From Chitinophagaceae bacterium (GTDB lineage: Bacteria; Bacteroidota; Bacteroidia; Chitinophagales; Chitinophagaceae): a DNA stretch of 50,467 bases. Shown one piece after another: positions 26,201 to 35,344 of this stretch (the first letter of the stretch is position 1; every line of letters starts with the position of its first letter). The notes under the pieces were generated by a model. That model worked only from the letters and a program-made list of their open reading frames with translations, was not told the DNA's origin and did no database searches. Made by a program: the position numbers and the translations under genes. The stretch lies in the NCBI GenBank assembly GCA_947447265.1, contig CANFKC010000035.1, positions 1 through 50,467 on the forward strand, read 5' to 3'.

Positions 26201-27712
26201 ATGAAGCAACTTCTTGTTTTGATCCTGCTATTTCCGCTTGCAGCTATGGCGCAGCACAGGCTGCGTTGTGCCGCTATTGCTGACGGCCAAGCCAGTTGGA
26301 AACTTATCGATACAGCTGGCAACATTATCAGCGACATTAACGAAACATACGAAAGAAATCATCGGGGCTGCGAAGGTTATTCCGAAGGGATGTTTTGCCA
26401 CGAAAAGCTGGAAAAACTGGGATTCAAAAACTGGCTGGGAAAAGTAGTGGTTAAGCCGGTTTTTAGTGAAGGTCGGACATTTACCAACGGTTGTGCTGCT
26501 GTGAAGGCATCGAAGTGGGGAATGGTGAACAGAGCAGGTAAACTTATTGCAGATACTATCTATGACTATATAAGCGATGCGGATAGTTTGGGAACAATTG
26601 TAGTGGAAAAAGACAAGCGGTTGGGCATTATAGACGCATCGGGACATGTAGTGCTACCCTGCAGCTATTACAATGACGATAAGCTCTTCCCGCAACCGGT
26701 ATTCTCGGATGGATTGCTCAGGGTATTGAGTCGGCGGAGTACTATTAATGAACCAGATGCTGTGAGTGTCGATCAAATTGGCAATTATGGTATAAAGATA
26801 GGTTTTGTAGATAGGCATGGAAAGCTTGTTATAGATACCGTATTTGAACTGAAATTTGCTTTATACGACACCTATTATCGGCTAAGTGGGAATATATGCG
26901 GTACCAGCATGCGCGAATTGCAAGAGTCCGGCTATTTTGTGAGGCATCAATGGCATCTAATGGGAGATTTTTACCGTTTTGAAGGAAATCGTTGTGTTGT
27001 GTTTAAGGATCAAAGAGCAACAGTAATTGATAATAAAGGTGACGTTATCTACAGAGTGGCTCACGATTGGAGAGGCCTTAAAAACACAGGGGGATACATC
27101 ATTGCCGGAACATATTCTGGCTACAATATTTCGATAGCAGATAGTAGTTTCGATGGTGAAGGAGTGTACAACCCAGGCGGCAAAGAAATAATTCCTTTTA
27201 AGTATAGAAGTATAGGGGCGCTCGGCAGTGGTTTTTTTAAAGTGCAGGTCGAAGGTGATTCCCCAGACGGACGTGGAAATATCATTTACAGATTGAGCAG
27301 TTATCGTTACGCCGATACTATGGGCCAATTCATGCCATTTAAATTTTGCTTTGCGTATGGTTTTTTTAATGGGCTGGCAGAGGTAGCGCTCTGTCAACAA
27401 ACAGGCTATCACATTGTTAACACTAGAGGTAAACTCCTCGATGAAACGAAAGATGGCGTATGGGTGCGGGGAACTGATAATAATAACTTCTTTATTGCGT
27501 CACAGGACAAAAAATATGGTTTCATGGATAACGACTTCAACTGGACAATAAAGCCTGCCTATGAACTTTGCGAACCCTTCTCGTGCGGCTTAGCTGCGGT
27601 TAAGCTAAATGGCAAATGGGGCTACATCAATACAAAAGGGGAGTTGGTCATTCAACCGCAGTTTCAGGTAGCGCTCCCGTTTTCAGATATAGTCGTCGAC
27701 AAATACAAATGA
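26201..27712 (+). CDS. Secreted WG-repeat protein
   Basis: Starting at 26201 gives 503 residues with the signal peptide MKQLLVLILLFPLAAMAQ; an ATG seven codons upstream lacks a clean signal. The mature part consists of WG-type repeats. Units read like KWGMVNRAGKLIADTIYDYI, RLGIIDASGHVVLP and GFMDNDFNWTIKPAYELCEPFSCGLAAV, and the last pair is KLNGKWGYINTKGELVIQPQF. WG repeats form beta-rich, ligand-binding surfaces in many bacterial exported proteins. No enzymatic motif is seen. A 9-bp hairpin without a T tract follows (27721-27743). Confidence 0.85.
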   Translation: MKQLLVLILLFPLAAMAQHRLRCAAIADGQASWKLIDTAGNIISDINETYERNHRGCEGYSEGMFCHEKLEKLGFKNWLGKVVVKPVFSEGRTFTNGCAAVKASKWGMVNRAGKLIADTIYDYISDADSLGTIVVEKDKRLGIIDASGHVVLPCSYYNDDKLFPQPVFSDGLLRVLSRRSTINEPDAVSVDQIGNYGIKIGFVDRHGKLVIDTVFELKFALYDTYYRLSGNICGTSMRELQESGYFVRHQWHLMGDFYRFEGNRCVVFKDQRATVIDNKGDVIYRVAHDWRGLKNTGGYIIAGTYSGYNISIADSSFDGEGVYNPGGKEIIPFKYRSIGALGSGFFKVQVEGDSPDGRGNIIYRLSSYRYADTMGQFMPFKFCFAYGFFNGLAEVALCQQTGYHIVNTRGKLLDETKDGVWVRGTDNNNFFIASQDKKYGFMDNDFNWTIKPAYELCEPFSCGLAAVKLNGKWGYINTKGELVIQPQFQVALPFSDIVVDKYK

Positions 27713-27720
27713 CCCAATTA

Positions 27721-27743
27721 GCGCAAGTGTTTTCCACTTGCGC
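27721..27743 (+). terminator. Hairpin after the WG-repeat gene (weak terminator)
   Basis: GCGCAAGTG (27721-27729) and CACTTGCGC (27735-27743) form a perfect 9-bp stem with a TTTTC loop, 9 nt after the stop. There is no T run, so factor-independent termination is doubtful. Confidence 0.5.
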
Positions 27744-27795
27744 ATAAAAAACCTTGTGCTTTTGAATTTGCAAAGAATAGATTTATAATGAATAG

Positions 27796-27841
27796 ATTAC
27801 GTCAAGATAGTTGTTGGTGAGAACACCAACAACGGCGTAAT
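27796..27841 (+). other. Two-part hairpin with asymmetric internal loop
   Basis: The inner stem GTTGTTGGTG (27810-27819), an AGAA loop and CACCAACAAC (27824-27833) is perfect. An outer stem ATTACG (27796-27801) with CGTAAT (27836-27841) closes it across an 8-versus-2-nt internal loop. No T run follows. It sits 40 nt before the broken gene at 27882. Confidence 0.6.
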
Positions 27842-27881
27842 GAAATTCTTAAAAAATCCTTAGAACAAGCAAGCGGCAAAA

Positions 27882-28377
27882 ATGGGAAATAAAGTATTGA
27901 TTGTGTTGTTTATTTTATGGCTATATTCTGATTCGGTATTTTCGCAAATACGAAATAATTCATCGGACGGTACATATTATTTGGGATTTAAAAAACCAGA
28001 TAAAAAGTATGGAATAGAATACCACTTCCCAAACAAAGTGTCAAAAATATTAGATATTTTTTTATAACTCAATATTATTTAACGATAAAAAAAATATTTA
28101 TTTTATGGAAATAGATTCAAATAATGGCACGTTTGCGATATATGGTCATTCAGTAAAAAGAAATCGCCAACTGATGAAAAAAAACACTTTTATGTCTTTT
28201 TTAAACGCTACGAATAGGTTTGTAGTAGTAAACAAAGTAAAAATGCCAATTTATACTGACACAGATGAAACGTTAGGGTTTTTAAACATTTTTTTTACCG
28301 ACGGTATATTCTATATAAAATTCTACTACAATAACAGAATTGGCTGCTCAATACTTGAATCAGAATTTTATTATTAA
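27882..28377 (+). pseudogene. Small secreted protein gene broken by a frameshift
   Basis: The first frame (27882-28067) encodes a signal peptide, MGNKVLIVLFILWLYSDSVFSQ, and about 40 more residues before TAA. The second frame (28105-28377) is open upstream to about 28054 and continues with similar composition to a natural TAA. A one-base change in the T7 run at 28057-28063 would fuse them into one protein of about 165 residues, reading ...KVSKILDIFFYNSILFNDK... across the junction. No family is recognised. The gene is AT-richer than its neighbours. It is either a decaying gene or a homopolymer sequencing error. Two separate short genes are less likely, since the second has no signal or promoter. 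Confidence 0.6.
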
Positions 28378-28575
28378 TTTATACTTTAAATATTATTTTA
28401 ATATATATTCTAGAAGCCATATTTATTAAGGCATCGTAATAGCAACTTCATTCGTTGTTACATGTAATAATGCCGCAGGTATTGCAATCGATTACTAAGA
28501 AAATTTTATCCCGCATTGCCGCTTCAGTGGAATGGGACGGTAATAAATTTGCTTCTTAAACTTTATTTAACTGTC

Positions 28576-28583
28576 TACCTTTG
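28576..28583 (+). promoter_or_regulatory. -7 promoter element for the secreted protein at 28611
   Basis: TACCTTTG is an exact TAnnTTTG match, 27 nt before the ATG. A TTTG at 28548-28551 gives a 24-nt spacer, slightly long. Confidence 0.5.
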
Positions 28584-28610
28584 CATTAGCTTAATACTGA
28601 ATAATTGTAA

Positions 28611-29081
28611 ATGAAAAATAAACTCCTGCTGGCAGGCTTGCTCGTTACCCTTTTGAATACTGGCTATTCTCAACCTAAATCCGACACAGCGCATTACCTC
28701 GTACCATCCTTCTACAAACCGACTCCTGAAAAAATGAAAGATACCGTTGTGCGCTTTGAATGCTACGACAAACAATTTAAAGTCATAAATCCGGTTGCCG
28801 ATTTTGACCAGGTGTACTATTTTTCATTACTGAAAACCTATACTGATTCCACCAACTCATACAGAGACGCTGTGGGCAAAAAGCAGTTTTTACCCGTTAC
28901 TAAAATAATTAAACGTTACGACCGCATAGGTGTTGATAAGTGGATGAACATCAGCTATCCCGGCAATAAGTATACTGAACTGCTCGCTGACAAAAATACC
29001 ATCGTTAAAACCGACACTATTTCAGAGCAAACCGCCACACACATTTACCGTTATTACAAAGTAGCACCGTTAAAACGTTGA
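28611..29081 (+). CDS. Small secreted protein of unknown function
   Basis: This 156-residue protein has a signal peptide, MKNKLLLAGLLVTLLNTGYSQ, with no lipobox Cys. A mature domain of about 135 residues is rich in Tyr, Lys and Asp. I recognise no family or catalytic motif. It has its own -7 box and is convergent with the GH16-like gene, whose stop lies about 25 nt downstream. A periplasmic protein is likely, as there is no T9SS sorting domain. Confidence 0.7.
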   Translation: MKNKLLLAGLLVTLLNTGYSQPKSDTAHYLVPSFYKPTPEKMKDTVVRFECYDKQFKVINPVADFDQVYYFSLLKTYTDSTNSYRDAVGKKQFLPVTKIIKRYDRIGVDKWMNISYPGNKYTELLADKNTIVKTDTISEQTATHIYRYYKVAPLKR

Positions 29082-29106
29082 TACTACGCAACCTCCCATT
29101 AAAAAA

Positions 29107-31977
29107 CTATCTTTGCAATATAAAATGGAAATTGTATGACTGATTTTCGGTCTTTACTTTTATAAGATACAAGCCATTTATTATATTTTTATTTATTTCT
29201 ATTTCTTTAGTAAACTCTCCAGAAATCATCTGATAGTCTACAGAGTATATGAGCCTACCAACTACATCGATTACTTCAATAGATAAACATTGTTTGGAAG
29301 CTAATATCCCATTTAGAATAATATTTCCGGCTGTTGGGTTTGGAAACATTCGCATAAGACCACTTTGAGAATTTTGTGAAACTTTACCACCACTTCTTTC
29401 TCCACCGCCTAAGCAAATATCGGTATAAATAGTTATATCTGAGTGATCAACGCAACCGTTTGCATTAATCGCAAAAAGCTGATAAGTACTCGTAGTTAGT
29501 TCACTGCCAGTAGCGGAAAAGCAAGATGGCCCGCACAATAAATTACCTCCGCTGAATTCATAACTTGACGCAGGATCGGGAGACACTACAAATAGATTAA
29601 ACAATTCGTTAGGGCATACATTGGGTTTATCTGACATTATCATACTTGGCGTATGAGAATTCACATTAACCGTACGCGATGTAGAACCTACACATCCATT
29701 GGGATCAGTAGTTGTAAGAGTGTATGTTGTTGCGATGCCAGGAATGTCAGTTGATTGGAGACAAGATTCATCGATGCAAGTGACACCACCTCCCGACCAT
29801 ATATAAGTAGATGCGCAGTCAGGGTTATCCACAGTAAGCAACACGGACTCACCAGAACAAACAGTGTTTCTATCCACATTAAAACTTACCTGCACTGGAA
29901 CATTATTATAAACAGTAATAGACTTTATACTCTTGCATCCAAACAAATTAGTTACGGTAGCAGTGTATCTAACCGAATCAAGAAGAATAGTATCACTTGC
30001 AGAAGTGCAGAAAATATTGGAACAAATAATGTTGCCCCCTGACCATGTATATGTTGAATTCGCGTCCCAGGGAATAGCATTAAGCGAAATAACTGACGCT
30101 TTACATAGTTTGGAGTAATCAGCAGATATTTCCAATAATGGGGTGTCGACATCAACGGTAATAGTTCTCATATTGTGACTTCCATCAAGACTAGTTGCGA
30201 TAGCAGAATATGTTGTTGTTGTGGTGGGTATGTCAGTCGCGACGGCACAACTGGAATTTGCACATAATATGTTGCCGCCAGCCCATGAATAAGTAACTCC
30301 AGGAATAGGATTCTCAACATTAAGTGTAACAGTTTGACCACTACAAACCGTCGAATGATCTGCGATTATAGTAAGTTCTGGCGCAGGCTTGACTATTACA
30401 CCTATTTGTTTTTCAATTCGGCACCCCCCTAAGTTTGTTGCTGTAACAGTATAGGTCATTGACTCGGAAGGTATGTCGTAAATCAACGTACAATCGCTCT
30501 TCAAGCATTGGATATTACCACCATTCCAAGTATAATATAAATTCGAGTCTGGCGATAACACTGATAAATTTAATGTATCTCCACCTGCAATTGTGTCTAC
30601 AGCAACATTAGTACTAATTGTTTGTAGTGTGTCAAAAATTGAAATTTGCGTTGTGTCACTTATGGTCTCTGTTGGAATGCTATCATTGGAGTCTATTGCT
30701 ATGTAAAAAAGTTGCTCTAATGGAGACGGAGTTGGAGATATATAGATTGCATTCGTTGCACCTTCAATTGAATTGAAAGATAAACCATTGTCTAGACTCT
30801 TGTACCATTGAAAACTCATTCCTGGAACTTGATTAAGGTCTGAAATATAGTTTACAGCATTACCGGTACAAATTTTGGAAGGATAAATAACAGGAGGATT
30901 AGCCGTCCGGTACATTCCACAACCTGTTCTTGCAGTAGACGTAGTTGTAGCAGAGGTTCCACATGCATTCGTCGCGTAAACTGAGATAGAAATTGCGCCA
31001 TAATATGGATGCTGAGAAAATGTTACATAATTACCTGTAGTCGTTAGTGAACCATAGGAACTGGTGATATGCCAGTTATATGTGGTCAACGGGGACGCAT
31101 TGTTAATAGAAAAAGTAGTACTGTACATCGTTCCACCTCCTGTACTCGTGTGAGTTGTGTTTCCCTGACAAACAATAGGTTTAGGAGGTGCTCCGAGGCC
31201 GACGTTGATATTTTTAACGATGTCAGGGCAAATTGGATTGTCATCCGTATGCTTTACCCACGCTGCACTAGAGGTAAAGCTTCCCATATTAGCTTTTACA
31301 GTAACAGAGTTCATTGTCGGAGTACCAACTATTACCAAATTGGGACTTACACTCCAGTGCCAATTGACCGTCAATGAATCATATGCAGCACCAGGACCAG
31401 CAACATTGTAAACATGATTAGATGCATCACAGAAAGATGAAGCCCCAGCAATGAACCTATTACAAAGATCGTAATGCTGAGGCGTATCGGGATATTTTTG
31501 CCATACTCTTACCCAATCAACTTTAATTGACCCAATAGTTGAGCCCGTTGTTGTGGAAGCATATGCATCCTTATCAATAAAATCTTCAAAATTAAAATAC
31601 ATTTGGCATTTCAGTGGTGATGGGGCATAAGGCCAATAGGGTTGTTCTGCATAATTGACTCCTGTCGAAGGACTACAACTTGTTAAGGGCCAAAATGGAG
31701 ATGAAAATAAAAAATATCTGTACATTTTTTGCATCTGAACTCCATCTATATACCAAGTTAAAAAGTTTTCATCCCACTCAAATGAATATACGTGAAAATT
31801 ATCATACAATCCCAAAGTCGAACTTTTAGGTGCAAAAAAACCTGATTCCGCGGAACTTCCGCGACCTATTACATACTCTATTTTTTGATTACCTACTCCG
31901 AAACAGCACGGCCAACCACTGGGACCGCCATATGCTTCAGAAACCGAAATGTCTGTTCCTGGTATCCCATAGTTCAA
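29107..31977 (-). CDS. GH16-like / Ig-repeat T9SS protein, C-terminal fragment of a frameshifted gene
   Basis: This frame encodes the second half of a concanavalin-like glucanase (GH16 type) domain, then Ig/PKD-like repeats, then a T9SS sorting domain. The first part (to about residue 160) includes FHVYSFEWDENFLTWYIDG and IKVDWVRVWQKY, which are GH16-like. About five repeats with SGGN(I/L)(I/L)C...TYT cores follow. The end carries FPNPTAGNIILNG and NGLYLIKVKTENQS, a type IX sorting signal. The homologous frame is open upstream to 32073 and reads GIFEARIS from 32046, the missing middle of the GH16 fold. The catalytic ExDxxE motif reads DISVSE: the nucleophile Glu is Asp and the central Asp is Ser, so activity is doubtful. 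As annotated, it has no signal peptide of its own. Confidence 0.75.
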   Translation of the reverse strand: MNYGIPGTDISVSEAYGGPSGWPCCFGVGNQKIEYVIGRGSSAESGFFAPKSSTLGLYDNFHVYSFEWDENFLTWYIDGVQMQKMYRYFLFSSPFWPLTSCSPSTGVNYAEQPYWPYAPSPLKCQMYFNFEDFIDKDAYASTTTGSTIGSIKVDWVRVWQKYPDTPQHYDLCNRFIAGASSFCDASNHVYNVAGPGAAYDSLTVNWHWSVSPNLVIVGTPTMNSVTVKANMGSFTSSAAWVKHTDDNPICPDIVKNINVGLGAPPKPIVCQGNTTHTSTGGGTMYSTTFSINNASPLTTYNWHITSSYGSLTTTGNYVTFSQHPYYGAISISVYATNACGTSATTTSTARTGCGMYRTANPPVIYPSKICTGNAVNYISDLNQVPGMSFQWYKSLDNGLSFNSIEGATNAIYISPTPSPLEQLFYIAIDSNDSIPTETISDTTQISIFDTLQTISTNVAVDTIAGGDTLNLSVLSPDSNLYYTWNGGNIQCLKSDCTLIYDIPSESMTYTVTATNLGGCRIEKQIGVIVKPAPELTIIADHSTVCSGQTVTLNVENPIPGVTYSWAGGNILCANSSCAVATDIPTTTTTYSAIATSLDGSHNMRTITVDVDTPLLEISADYSKLCKASVISLNAIPWDANSTYTWSGGNIICSNIFCTSASDTILLDSVRYTATVTNLFGCKSIKSITVYNNVPVQVSFNVDRNTVCSGESVLLTVDNPDCASTYIWSGGGVTCIDESCLQSTDIPGIATTYTLTTTDPNGCVGSTSRTVNVNSHTPSMIMSDKPNVCPNELFNLFVVSPDPASSYEFSGGNLLCGPSCFSATGSELTTSTYQLFAINANGCVDHSDITIYTDICLGGGERSGGKVSQNSQSGLMRMFPNPTAGNIILNGILASKQCLSIEVIDVVGRLIYSVDYQMISGEFTKEIEINKNIINGLYLIKVKTENQSYNFHFILQR

Positions 31978-31982
31978 TGAGG

Positions 31983-32453
31983 TTAATTCGAAATTAGAAT
32001 GAGAATAGTTAAAGCTCGGGTGAGATATCCTTGCTTCAAAGATGCCTTTATTAAATATCGAAAATATGGTCTGTTATAAATATCAGTCTTTATTTTAGCA
32101 ACAGTATAATTTGAATGGACCAACGTACCATTTGAATCTAAACCACTAGCAGGCGTATGTTTAACCGCCAAAGTGCATATCCCACCAGCAACTGTTATGT
32201 TTGACGAGTCATACACAACAGGAAACCCATAAGGAGCAAGCTCACTATATTTATGCCATATTAATGGATTTAGATCATTATGTAACGTACCTGATCCATC
32301 ACGATATCCGTCAAAATTCTCATACCATACTAACTTGTATGGCGTATAGTCGCACAAATTAGTTCCTGACGGGAAAGTAATTTGACCAAATAAATTTAAG
32401 GGAAGCAAAAAAAGCAAATAAACAACAAAACAACTTAGTGAATATTTTTTCAT
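31983..32453 (-). CDS. N-terminal fragment of the frameshifted GH16-like T9SS protein
   Basis: The preferred start (32453) gives the signal peptide MKKYSLSCFVVYLLFLLPLNLFGQ; the frame is open nine codons further upstream. It then reads LVWYENFDG and NITVAGGICTLAVKH, the opening strands of a GH16 fold, up to AKIKTDIYNRPYFRY. After that the sense is lost and a stop occurs at 31983. The correct continuation (GIFEARIS...) lies in another frame. Removing the eight bases TTAATAAA at 32047-32054 would restore the common YGIFEAR motif, and a single-base indel would also restore the frame. The two pieces are therefore one broken gene, 29107-32453, unless this is a sequencing error. Confidence 0.75.
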   Translation of the reverse strand: MKKYSLSCFVVYLLFLLPLNLFGQITFPSGTNLCDYTPYKLVWYENFDGYRDGSGTLHNDLNPLIWHKYSELAPYGFPVVYDSSNITVAGGICTLAVKHTPASGLDSNGTLVHSNYTVAKIKTDIYNRPYFRYLIKASLKQGYLTRALTILILISN

Positions 32454-32504
32454 AATTAGATATTTTCGTCGAAAATACACAATTTTTACATAATCAACAA
32501 TTAA

Positions 32505-33923
32505 CTATGGTAAAACTACAACTTTGTACCGCTTGTTTACAAGGCTATCCATTAAAATTTTATCTGCGGTTTCGCTGTAACAAGTGCAATTGCTTTTGAA
32601 CATCATTTCAACATAGTGAGGGCAATTAAAAATTATTGTACGTTTTGTGTTTAGATTGCTAAGTGCAAATTTCTCTATATCACTATTCCATAATTCGTTA
32701 CTCTCTGATGTATCAAATAGCTTTATTCTTTCAAATGAATACCTTATAGGAAGCAGAATTAAACAAACGGCAATAACTCTAAGCACTTTAGGGAATGAAG
32801 TTGCCTTTTGAAAAAAATAATAAGCCTCGCCGGTGATAATAAAAATTGCTGGACAAGCAATAAGCGTATACGCAGGCATTTTCGTTGCGGCAACAGAATA
32901 AAAAATGTATGGAATTAAAAACAATGACGATACCGCAATATCATTGATTCGGCGTTTCGTTGCTGCCCTGTATAAGAACCAAACAACAGGCAAGTAAATT
33001 AATTCTCCGTAGATAATCCTTAATGAATTGATATGATATAAAAAATTTCCCGAATGTCCTTCTAGCGGCTCGAAAAAATGTCTTTTATTATATAGATATT
33101 CCCATCGCGCTTCCAACGGGAAATTACAGAAAATGTAAATCTGCCAGGGCAATGCAATCAATGCAGCAATCAAAAAGACAAGAAAAAGATCAATCATAAT
33201 TTTCCGAAGCGAAAAACTCGAATAACTCAATGCAAGCCAAATAGGCAAAATTACAATACCCGGAAGCCACTTTGTAAGAATAGCGGCTCCGATAGAAAAA
33301 CCGATCAAAACTGTGCAATATAAAGAACCTTTTGTCTGCAAATATTTGACACTAAACGATAGTCCTAATAAAACAAAAAAAAGAAAAATAACATCAACGT
33401 GATCCGTATCAGTCCTACCTGCGCCAAGTTCAATTATCAATCCATGTATCGAAAACAAAAACGCCGCAATAAATGCGGTATTCTTATCGTATAAATATTT
33501 AGCAATATCATACATCAATTTAATACCAACAGTCGATAAAATTACTGACGGTATTCTTACAGCCCAAGGGTGAATTCCGAATATCTTAAGACTAATTGCC
33601 ATAAGCCATAAGGCAAGTGGTTGTTTGTGTAACCATATATGATTAAAAGTCCAATTCTTATAATCTAATGATAGCACCGACTCCTCATATAGTGTCGGTC
33701 GTAAGAAATGATGCATTAAATGTTTTGCGACAAGAGCATGATACCGCTCGTCCCAATTGTGCAAGTAAGTATCAGAGGCAGTATAGGCTCTTAATACGAA
33801 TCCACTCAAAACTAGAAAAAAAAGAGCATATCCTGCCTTATCATATTTATGAAACCTAAATGCAGATAAATAGCCTGCAGAACTGAACAAAAGCACAATA
33901 ATCCCGGGCAAAAAATGCATCAT
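32505..33923 (-). CDS. ArnT/PMT-like (GT39-type) membrane glycosyltransferase
   Basis: From 33923 the protein has 472 residues and about ten or more transmembrane segments. The first periplasmic loop has the GT-C signature NWDERYHALVAKHLMHH, with the acidic pair of the PMT_2/ArnT family, which moves sugars from polyprenyl phosphates. A further loop holds LHKQPLALWLMAISLKIFGIHPWAVRIPSVI, typical of the family. The frame is open 12 codons upstream into the ispH coding end, but the ATG at 33923 (second ATG at 33920) starts just before the first membrane helix and avoids the overlap. It lies 20 nt after the ispH stop and about 50 nt before the GH16-like gene. The donor and acceptor are unknown. 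Confidence 0.82.
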   Translation of the reverse strand: MMHFLPGIIVLLFSSAGYLSAFRFHKYDKAGYALFFLVLSGFVLRAYTASDTYLHNWDERYHALVAKHLMHHFLRPTLYEESVLSLDYKNWTFNHIWLHKQPLALWLMAISLKIFGIHPWAVRIPSVILSTVGIKLMYDIAKYLYDKNTAFIAAFLFSIHGLIIELGAGRTDTDHVDVIFLFFVLLGLSFSVKYLQTKGSLYCTVLIGFSIGAAILTKWLPGIVILPIWLALSYSSFSLRKIMIDLFLVFLIAALIALPWQIYIFCNFPLEARWEYLYNKRHFFEPLEGHSGNFLYHINSLRIIYGELIYLPVVWFLYRAATKRRINDIAVSSLFLIPYIFYSVAATKMPAYTLIACPAIFIITGEAYYFFQKATSFPKVLRVIAVCLILLPIRYSFERIKLFDTSESNELWNSDIEKFALSNLNTKRTIIFNCPHYVEMMFKSNCTCYSETADKILMDSLVNKRYKVVVLP

Positions 33924-33943
33924 TATGTAAATATATAAATAAT

Positions 33944-35176
33944 CTAAACACCCTCCCATTTAGCCTGTAACGTGGCAACAGCGCCTGCATTGCCCGTAAG
34001 TGTGGCAAGCCTCGCAATTACACGCTCTACTAACGCATCGGGGCACGAAGCACCGGAAGTTATCATTACCCTGAATGGTTTGAACGGTGGCAGATAACCT
34101 GTTGTTACCAATTCCTTATGCTGGTGCAGATCGTAATGCCTGATTTCATTGGCAGACACTAGGCAATTTTCGTCACTAATAAAGTAGGTAGGTAATTTCA
34201 GTTCGCACAATTCAACAAGGTGCGATGTGTTAGAGCTGTTGTAACCGCCTACCACCAGCGCGAAGTCGGCATCTTCTTCCAGCATACCGGTAACAGCACT
34301 CTGGTTATCATTAGTGGCATAACACAGCGTATCGCGGGTATCAGCAACGCGTTCGCTGCTGCGGTGGGTGGGTATACCATAATGGTCAAGAATAACGTTT
34401 TTCAGATAATCGGCAATGCCTTGTGTTTCGCTGGCAAGCATGGTTGTCTGGTTCACTACACCAATTCGCTCCAGGTCTTTGGTAACATCAAAACCATCAG
34501 AATACTGCCCCTTAAAATCAATGTAAAATTGTTCGTCAGGTAGTTCACGCATTACATACTGACCCAGTAGTTCCGCCTGTGCCATATCTTTTACTACCAC
34601 TGTCGGCGTGTGTGCCTTACTGTGCGAAAAAGTAGCCCTGGTTTCTTCATGGCCGGGTTTGCCATGTACCACAATGGTATACCCCTCGTCGCCAATTTTA
34701 CCGGCACGGTTCCATACCTTTTCTACAAAGGGACAGGTGGTTTCGTAGTGGGTAGGGTTTATGCCTTTATCTTTCAGCAATTGTTCCATTTCCAGCGTAG
34801 TGCCGAAAGCGGGTATAATTACCACATCGTCACTCGTAATATCATCCCAGCTCATAAGCATATTGCCCTTGGTATCCATTACAAACCGGATACCGAGCGC
34901 CTGCAAGTCGGCATTTACACCCGGGTTATGTATCATTTCGCTCAGCAGGAAGATGCGCTTGCCTTTATTCTCCTCCACCGCCCTGAAGGCTATCTCTATT
35001 GCATTTTCCACGCCATAACAAAAACCAAAATGCCGTGCCAATAAAATCTGTAAAGAACCCGCTTCCAATACGGTAGGGGTGTAATCCTTTTTCATTTTAT
35101 CATCAGCCTTTCTTTTTTGCTTAATAGCCGATACCAATGGGCTGCGATAATGTTCAGGAACGTTGAATGACTTCAT
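33944..35176 (-). CDS. ispH: 4-hydroxy-3-methylbut-2-enyl diphosphate reductase IspH
   Basis: IspH is the last enzyme of the MEP pathway: it reduces HMBPP to IPP and DMAPP with an iron-sulfur cluster. The 410-residue protein is the long plant/cyanobacterium-like form. The three cluster Cys are in GFCYGV (Cys53), ETTCPFVEKVWNRA (Cys148) and DTLCYATNDNQ (Cys285). The HNPGVN and VVGGYNSSNTSHL segments are also present. Its presence says that this organism makes isoprenoids by the MEP route, which bears on the HMG-CoA reductase at 5858-8191. A perfect -7 box, TAATTTTG, lies seven nucleotides before the ATG, so the mRNA may be leaderless. Confidence 0.96.
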   Translation of the reverse strand: MKSFNVPEHYRSPLVSAIKQKRKADDKMKKDYTPTVLEAGSLQILLARHFGFCYGVENAIEIAFRAVEENKGKRIFLLSEMIHNPGVNADLQALGIRFVMDTKGNMLMSWDDITSDDVVIIPAFGTTLEMEQLLKDKGINPTHYETTCPFVEKVWNRAGKIGDEGYTIVVHGKPGHEETRATFSHSKAHTPTVVVKDMAQAELLGQYVMRELPDEQFYIDFKGQYSDGFDVTKDLERIGVVNQTTMLASETQGIADYLKNVILDHYGIPTHRSSERVADTRDTLCYATNDNQSAVTGMLEEDADFALVVGGYNSSNTSHLVELCELKLPTYFISDENCLVSANEIRHYDLHQHKELVTTGYLPPFKPFRVMITSGASCPDALVERVIARLATLTGNAGAVATLQAKWEGV

Positions 35177-35183
35177 ATTGCCG

Positions 35184-35191
35184 CAAAATTA
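35184..35191 (-). promoter_or_regulatory. -7 promoter element for ispH
   Basis: On the minus strand this is TAATTTTG, an exact TAnnTTTG match, ending seven nucleotides before the ispH ATG. No good -33 TTG is seen. Confidence 0.5.
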
Positions 35192-35280
35192 ACGAAACCA
35201 TACGTTAGGATAGGTTATTTAGCGTTAAAATTGCAAAACGCCGGACTGGTAGCGTTAGTTGCATAAATATCCCCGCCCAG

Positions 35281-35311
35281 TTGGTAATTCCTGCCTAAAA
35301 TCATACATTAG
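35281..35311 (+). promoter_or_regulatory. Promoter of the TraB/GumN-like gene
   Basis: TTG (35281-35283), 20 nt, then TACATTAG (35304-35311) fits the -33/-7 pattern with one mismatch. The ATG at 35345 is 33 nt further on. Confidence 0.45.
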
Positions 35312-35344
35312 CTTAAGGAGCCTGATCGCATGCGCCAAAAAATT

